Shown here: piece by piece, positions 38,779 through 40,731 of the stretch | How the letters are laid out: the number at the start of each line of letters is the position of its first letter | Position numbering within the stretch: position 1 is the stretch's first letter | Assembly (NCBI GenBank): GCA_934409175.1 | Contig: CAKRVX010000010.1 | Span: 1 to 40,731 of the forward strand | DNA from: an uncultured Blautia sp. | Lineage (GTDB): Bacteria; Bacillota; Clostridia; Lachnospirales; Lachnospiraceae | Direction of reading: 5' to 3' | DNA length: 40,731 nucleotides | The notes under the pieces: generated by a model | What the model was told of the DNA's origin: nothing | Database searches by the model: none | The model's input: the letters and a program-made list of their open reading frames with translations, nothing else | Translations under genes and position numbers: made by a program

Positions 38779-40731
38779 TTATTCAGCCTTTATCCAAACC
38801 TGCATTTCTCCCAACCCTCTGTTATTCCAGAGATAATATGGAACTGCAGTCAGTTCTGTTTTTTCTCTTTTTGCATTATAGTTCATATAAAGCTGGTCAG
38901 TCTCCGGTACATAGATACGGCTTCCCTGTGTTTTCAGTGCCACAAATCCACCGAATTCCGGTTTCTTTTCTTCTGTAATAGCTGCCTGTGTGTCCACAGA
39001 GAGCTCACCCAGATACTTACCGTTATCCACTTCTTCCAGACAGTAAACCACAGGTCCTCTCATAATGGCTGTACGTCCCAGATCGTAGTGGATCTTTCTG
39101 TTTGCGCACATGAAACGCGGCTGCATCTCAAATTCTACTTCCAGCTCTGCGGCTTCTGCCCACTGGCGTGTAATGTATGCGTAGCCTTTCTCTACTTTAT
39201 CCGGTACAATCTCCTGTCCATTCAGATGCATTGCATAATGTTCTGCCCATCCTGGAATTCTCAGTGCCAGTGTAATCTCACGTTCTGTATCTGCCTGAAC
39301 TGTAAAATGGATCTTACCATTCTCAGGATAAGAAGTCGTCTGAGTAATATTCAGTACACTATCTCCCACCTGCACTTTCGCATCACCTGCAATATACAGA
39401 TGTACATTCACTGTATCTCTGGCTGCTGTGTAAACATAATCCCACAGTCCACCAATCAGTCTGGCAATGTTCGGAGGACAGCATGCACACGCAAACCATT
39501 TCTGTCTTTCCGGTTTTACATGGTGGCGCTGTGTGTTGTCATAGCATACTTCCGGCACAGATTCCAGAGGATTTACATAGAAGAATCTGTTTCCTTCATA
39601 ATTCATTCCACCAAGTACTGTATTATAAAGTGCCTGCTCAATTACATCCCCGTAAGTGGAATCTGTCTCTGTCATCAGCATACGCTGGGCAAAAAAGATC
39701 AGACCAATAGACGCGCAGGTTTCTGAATAATTTGTATCATTCGGAAGATCATAATCTTTCGTAAATGCCTCACCGGAATTGGTAGATCCGATTCCACCTG
39801 TGATATACATCTGACAGTTTACGATATCATCCCAGATTGTACGGCATGCTTTGAACAGTTCTTTATCTCCTGTTTTCGCCGCCAGATCGGCCATTGCAGT
39901 ATACATATATACACCACGCACCGCATGTCCCACTGCTTTTTTCTGCTCTCTTACAGGACTCTGGAACTGGTTGTAATAACTGTATGGATACTGATTATAA
40001 TATTGATTTGGTTCCTCTGTTCTTGCTTTCGCCCAGAAACTGATATGATCTCTTTTCTCAAATTCATCCTCAAAGAAACGGTTGGTTCCTCTGGTATTGA
40101 TAAAGTATCCGGCAAGTTTCAGATACTTCTCATTTCCGGAAAGATCATAGAGTTTGATCAGCGCGATCTCAATTTCCTGATGTCCCGGATAACCATGAAG
40201 TTTTCCTTCCTCCGGTCCGAAAATAGTATCCAGATAATCAGCCAGTTTATATGCTACCTGAATGATCTTTTCTTTTCCGGTTGCTCTATAATAAGCTACT
40301 GCGCTCTCAATGAAATGGCCTGCACAGTATAATTCATGGCACTCCAGTACGTCTGTCCATTTTTTATCCGGTTCCTCGATGGAGAAATATGTATCCAGAT
40401 ATCCGTCTTCTTCCTGTGCTTTTGCGATCAGATCAATGACAGAATCTGCCTGTTTTTCAAGTTCTTCATCTCTTTCCAGCATCAGGATATTACCAACTGC
40501 CTCCAGCCATTTATATACATCGCTGTCCTGAAAAACCTGTCCGTAAAAATGCCCTTCCATTTCTCCTGCTGCAATACGCAGATTGTCAATGGCGTGACTT
40601 GGTTCTGCATCTTCTCTTCTGTCATTGAGGATATCCCACTGATATGGGATTACACTGTTTTTCACCAGATCAATATATCTGTTCCAGAAGGAGTTGCGGA
40701 TCACGCACTCCCCCTTCTGAAGAATTCTGTT
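38779..40731 (-). CDS. GH127 beta-L-arabinofuranosidase (start at or beyond window edge)
   Basis: A cytoplasmic glycoside hydrolase of family 127 (HypBA1-like), with at least 641 residues visible from a GTG at 40704; the frame is open to the edge, so the true start probably lies a few codons outside. Near the N-terminus FWNRYIDLVKNSVIPYQWDILND matches the family; EMEGHFYGQVFQDSDVYKWLE and the active-site HELYCAGHFIE follow. The zinc and nucleophile residues are present (counted from the GTG): E328 and C330 in SETCAS, and C408-C409 in CACCPPNIARL, one of which is the nucleophile. It releases L-arabinose from short beta-arabinofuranosides. No signal peptide in the visible part, so the substrate is taken up first. 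Confidence 0.9.
   Translation of the reverse strand, partial: NRILQKGECVIRNSFWNRYIDLVKNSVIPYQWDILNDRREDAEPSHAIDNLRIAAGEMEGHFYGQVFQDSDVYKWLEAVGNILMLERDEELEKQADSVIDLIAKAQEEDGYLDTYFSIEEPDKKWTDVLECHELYCAGHFIESAVAYYRATGKEKIIQVAYKLADYLDTIFGPEEGKLHGYPGHQEIEIALIKLYDLSGNEKYLKLAGYFINTRGTNRFFEDEFEKRDHISFWAKARTEEPNQYYNQYPYSYYNQFQSPVREQKKAVGHAVRGVYMYTAMADLAAKTGDKELFKACRTIWDDIVNCQMYITGGIGSTNSGEAFTKDYDLPNDTNYSETCASIGLIFFAQRMLMTETDSTYGDVIEQALYNTVLGGMNYEGNRFFYVNPLESVPEVCYDNTQRHHVKPERQKWFACACCPPNIARLIGGLWDYVYTAARDTVNVHLYIAGDAKVQVGDSVLNITQTTSYPENGKIHFTVQADTEREITLALRIPGWAEHYAMHLNGQEIVPDKVEKGYAYITRQWAEAAELEVEFEMQPRFMCANRKIHYDLGRTAIMRGPVVYCLEEVDNGKYLGELSVDTQAAITEEKKPEFGGFVALKTQGSRIYVPETDQLYMNYNAKREKTELTAVPYYLWNNRGLGEMQVWIKAE

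Noticed and set aside
38722..39726. 334-codon open frame on the plus strand
   Set aside because: It is antisense to the GH127 gene, with biased composition and no start signal; GH127 motifs on the minus strand are unambiguous.

Overview
The window is 40.7 kb of chromosome from a low-to-moderate GC Gram-positive anaerobe. Gene content and order point to the Lachnospiraceae (Clostridia), for example a Blautia/Ruminococcus/Roseburia-like gut bacterium. The evidence is SpoVG, a GlgC/GlgD pair, a DnaD-type primosome operon with a divergent PRPP synthetase, class II GalT, strong AGGAGG-type ribosome binding sites, and a Gram-positive Tad/Flp pilus locus of the kind that carries an FHA protein. Genus cannot be decided from the sequence alone. 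No tRNA or rRNA gene, CRISPR array, insertion sequence, phage gene or other sign of recent transfer was seen. Most of the window is core or lineage-typical chromosome; the two ends cut through genes.

Region 1 (1-5.6 kb): a truncated CwlO/PcsB-like secreted coiled-coil protein, the operon glgC-glgD-spoVG (minus strand), and murC (plus strand). Region 2 (5.6-9.4 kb): a strong cluster of DnaA boxes directly ahead of an operon encoding a DnaB/DnaD-type primosome protein, a DnaC/DnaI-like helicase loader and an atypical PRPP synthetase. Region 3 (9.4-22.6 kb, minus strand): asnS with a compact YhaO/YhaN (SbcD/SbcC-like) pair; a secreted SGNH hydrolase with InlB-type repeats; and mtnN, a small unknown protein, a methyltransferase, a large membrane-anchored protein with a degenerate C39-like end, and galT. 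Region 4 (22.8-29.2 kb): a TSCPD-domain protein, a beta-CASP RNase-like protein, a candidate structured RNA of about 250 nt with 6S-like architecture, a small membrane protein, murG, a sigma-like factor, a HIT hydrolase, an orphan histidine kinase, and a rhomboid protease whose 3' end overlaps the kinase gene.

Region 5 (29.3-38.7 kb, minus strand) is the most accessory-looking block: a compact Tad/Flp-type pilus or secretion operon of eleven genes. In transcription order these are a prepilin peptidase (N-terminus apparently split by a one-base frame offset), a CpaE/TadZ-like protein, the CpaF ATPase, TadB, TadC, a 59-residue Flp1 pilin, a DUF5702 (TadG-like) protein, a pseudopilin with two tandem Cys/His motifs, a second prepilin peptidase, a TadE minor pseudopilin and a DUF6382-FHA membrane protein. 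Genes are coupled by ATGA, GTGA or TTGA overlaps. The operon promoter lies inside the hairpin that follows the upstream GH127 gene. Region 6 (38.8 kb to end): a GH127 beta-L-arabinofuranosidase gene whose start lies at or beyond the right edge.

A recurring regulatory theme is a short stem-loop placed at or a few bases after the predicted transcription start (tad operon, mtnN, rhomboid, SGNH gene, asnS, possibly murG). The points most worth checking are the DnaA-box array, the candidate 6S-like RNA, the terminator-embedded tad promoter, the split prepilin peptidase and the Cys/His-rich pseudopilin.
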